Below are positions 62,574 to 64,000 of a DNA stretch of 64,000 bases, piece by piece. The position numbers were made by a program, and so were the translations under genes. The DNA comes from CATQHB01 sp965262595 (GTDB lineage: Bacteria; Chloroflexota; Dehalococcoidia; Lucifugimonadales; UBA3495). The stretch is taken from the NCBI GenBank assembly GCA_965262595.1, contig OZ253548.1, positions 1,116,001 through 1,180,000 on the forward strand. The letters are read 5' to 3'. Numbering within the stretch: position 1 is the first letter of the stretch; each line of letters opens with the position of its first letter. The notes below the pieces were generated by a model, which was given only the letters and a program-made list of their open reading frames with translations, had not been told where the DNA came from and ran no database searches.

Positions 62574-62616
62574 AAGCCCTCTGGTTGGCTAATCTTTAAT
62601 TGAACATGGGGAACGT

Positions 62617-63363
62617 ATGACCGAGTTGCTTTTCCACTCCGATGCTTATCTGCAAGAGTTTACCGCGACGGTAACCGAGGTGGTGGACGGTGGCGTGATC
62701 CTGGACCGCACCGCCTTCTATATTGGCGGCGGGGGCCAACCCGGCGATACCGGCACGTTGGCGGAAGGGGAACGGGAGTACGCCGTTAGCAAAGTAAGCC
62801 GGGTTGATGGCAAGGTCGTTCATCAGATTGAAGGCGGGGTAAATGGCGAGGTAGAAGGCAGTCCTTCCGACCCGCTCCCCGGTGTGGGCGCAACGGTCAC
62901 CGGCAAGATTGACTGGGAACATCGCTACCGGCTGATGCGGACACATACGGCATTGCACATCCTGTGCGGCGTGGTATGGCGGGACTATGGCGCCAAGGTC
63001 ACCGGCGGCGATATGCGGCCCGGCGAGGCGCGGATGGACTTTGAACTGGAGCAAATGAGCGCCGAGTTCGCCCAGGATGTGGAAGCAAAGGTTAATGCCG
63101 AAGTGAGCGCCGCCCGAGACGTTCAGGTCAATAATTTAAGCCGGATTGAAGCGGAGCAGGTTCCCGACCTGATTCGGACCAAGATTAATCTGCTGCCCCC
63201 CAACATTCAGGAGATACGCACCATTGATATCGTCGGACTGGACTTGCAGGCCGACGGGGGGACTCACGTAGCTAACACCTCCGAAGTAGGGACGATAAAG
63301 GTAATAAGACACGAGAGTAAAGGCAGGATAAATAAACGCCTGCGTATTGCCCTGGCGGACTAG
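62617..63363 (+). CDS. Alanyl-tRNA editing protein, AlaX type
   Basis: 248 aa, free-standing version of the AlaRS editing domain; hydrolyses mischarged Ser- or Gly-tRNA(Ala). N-terminal barrel with YIGGGGQPGDTG, then the zinc motif THTALHIL (His110, His114) and the C-terminal LQADGGTHVANT. AlaRS and most AlaX have Cys in CGGTH; here it is Asp213, with His217 kept. Asp at this position occurs in some AlaX proteins and may still ligate zinc. No synthetase domains are attached. Confidence 0.9.
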   Translation: MTELLFHSDAYLQEFTATVTEVVDGGVILDRTAFYIGGGGQPGDTGTLAEGEREYAVSKVSRVDGKVVHQIEGGVNGEVEGSPSDPLPGVGATVTGKIDWEHRYRLMRTHTALHILCGVVWRDYGAKVTGGDMRPGEARMDFELEQMSAEFAQDVEAKVNAEVSAARDVQVNNLSRIEAEQVPDLIRTKINLLPPNIQEIRTIDIVGLDLQADGGTHVANTSEVGTIKVIRHESKGRINKRLRIALAD

Positions 63364-63415
63364 AGCGGGGGCGTATTAACTTGTTCCACCGCAGCGAGCC
63401 AGGGCCACAATCGCG

Positions 63416-63460
63416 CCGGAACGTACTATGCCGGAACGTACTACGTTGGAACTTACTATG
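63416..63460. repeat. 15-bp tandem repeat spanning the macrodomain gene start
   Basis: Three copies of the unit CCGGAACGTACTATG (second copy ends ACG, third begins TT and has CTT for CGT). Each unit carries a GGAA core followed by ATG or ACG, so the array gives the gene two spaced in-frame start signals (63428 and 63458). Confidence 0.85.
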
Positions 63461-63991
63461 CTGGAAAGCATCCGAATAGTGCAAGGGGATATAACTCAGC
63501 AGGTGGTGGATGCAATTGTCAACGCCGGCAACAACCCCCTGCTGGGCGGCGGCGGTGTTGACGGAGCAATTCACCGGGCCGCCGGACCGGGACTGCTGGC
63601 CGAGTGCCGCGGATTAGGCAACTGTGAGACCGGCGAGGCCAAGATTACCAAAGGCTATAACCTACCGGCCAAGTGGGTTATTCACACGGTCGGCCCTATA
63701 TGGGGCGGCGGTAATAACCATGAAGCTGAACTACTGGCCCGGTGTTACCATAGCTGCCTCGTCCTGGCCGGGCAGCACGACGTAAAAACCATCGCCTTCC
63801 CGGCAATCAGCGCCGGGGCGTACGGCTTTCCCCCGGAGCAGGCGGCCCGTATCGCCGTAACCGAAACGCAGGACTTTCTCGAATCCAGTTCATCCAATCT
63901 TTTTATAGATGAGGTCACTTTTGTCTGCTTCTCCGCTGAAGGGTACCGCTGCTACCGGAAAAGGCTGGAATCGGCTTTGGGAAGCGCCTAG
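63458..63991 (+). CDS. Macrodomain ADP-ribose hydrolase/O-acetyl-ADP-ribose deacetylase family
   Basis: 177 aa from the ATG at 63458 (187 aa from 63428; both lie in the 15-bp repeat, and 63458 gives the usual distance to GDIT). Macrodomain motifs: VQGDITQQVVDAIVNAGNNPLLGGGGVDGAIHRAAG (ADP-ribose binding, with NAGN and GGGGVDGAIH loops), WVIHTVGPIW and FPAISAGAYGFPPEQAA. MacroD-type, which removes ADP-ribose from acidic residues and deacetylates O-acetyl-ADP-ribose. It lies 94 bases after the AlaX gene on the same strand. Confidence 0.93.
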   Translation: MLESIRIVQGDITQQVVDAIVNAGNNPLLGGGGVDGAIHRAAGPGLLAECRGLGNCETGEAKITKGYNLPAKWVIHTVGPIWGGGNNHEAELLARCYHSCLVLAGQHDVKTIAFPAISAGAYGFPPEQAARIAVTETQDFLESSSSNLFIDEVTFVCFSAEGYRCYRKRLESALGSA

Positions 63992-64000
63992 TCCGATGCA

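Larger units (their letters stand above)
62254..62616. other. Divergent intergenic region between dnaN and the AlaX gene
   Basis: 363 bp with the second copy of the dispersed 40-bp palindrome (62420-62459) and an extended -10 promoter facing the AlaX gene (62565-62573). No gene and no DnaA boxes seen. Confidence 0.5.

Noticed and set aside
61114..62616. Replication origin at dnaN
   Set aside because: No dnaA, recF or gyrB beside it and no TTATNCACA-type box cluster seen.

Overview
The window reads as chromosomal DNA from a free-living bacterium with a fairly GC-rich genome. The best fit is a Chloroflexota member of the Dehalococcoidia/SAR202 type. This is an inference from gene content, not from a marker gene: single-copy catabolic oxidoreductases of many families (enolase superfamily, luciferase-like flavin monooxygenase, molybdenum hydroxylase, MmgE/PrpD, phosphotriesterase, CocE), coenzyme F420 and cobalamin genes, and UbiD/UbiA/UbiX/MenG-type quinone genes. 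There is one tRNA (Glu, TTC), no rRNA, no CRISPR array and no intact transposase.

Layout. 1-4.5 kb: an amidase behind a 14-bp tandem-repeat leader, then two overlapping genes for exported proteins, one with a Pro-Thr stalk and a dockerin-like calcium loop. 4.5-13.5 kb: a 978-aa FAD/Fe-S dehydrogenase fusion diverges, across a perfect 36-bp palindrome, from a run of catabolic genes (class III and class IV aminotransferases, 3-hydroxyisobutyrate dehydrogenase-like, SMP-30 lactonase, mandelate-racemase-like). 13.5-22 kb: fluoride channel, PAC2 protein, endonuclease III, tRNA-Glu, a zinc-ribbon/PQQ propeller protein, small unknown proteins, a richly folded intergenic stretch, an atypical AroQ, an MFS exporter and a zinc-ribbon protein. 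22.6-28.8 kb: ubiD-ubiA-ubiX-menG (late quinone synthesis), then prfA-prmC. 28.9-34.8 kb, minus strand: a thioredoxin/NHL-propeller protein with an in-frame UGA at its redox cysteine, a jelly-roll protein, a dienelactone hydrolase, a GSAM-like aminotransferase and an MFS transporter. 35-41 kb: dinB, cofE, PduO-type adenosyltransferase, hisH-hisA, GNAT, Nudix and a ubiquitin-like sulfur carrier. 41.5-45.1 kb: a three-subunit molybdenum hydroxylase operon with its own strong promoter. 45.4-53.4 kb: CMD and RidA proteins, then a minus-strand operon from a near-consensus promoter: peptide-type ABC transporter, VOC protein, class II aldolase and luciferase-like monooxygenase. 53.5-64 kb: CocE hydrolase, phosphotriesterase-like protein, a haloacetate dehalogenase with the full fluoroacetate-dehalogenase residue set, an HTH protein, a 1.3-kb non-coding stretch with a MITE, MmgE/PrpD, dnaN, an AlaX editing protein and a macrodomain protein.

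Main points. (1) The gene at 28907-30391 is best explained as a selenoprotein: UGA replaces the first cysteine of the CxxC in a CCINC-type thioredoxin motif and is followed by a hairpin that fits a bacterial SECIS. (2) The convergent gap at 18.9-19.3 kb folds into a series of consecutive stems, including two competing partners for one strand, and may be an undescribed structured RNA. (3) A fluoroacetate-dehalogenase-like enzyme and a FluC channel occur in the same genome. (4) Short tandem duplications (8-18 bp) sit repeatedly at gene ends and starts. All positions and motifs were read by eye; no search or folding program was run.
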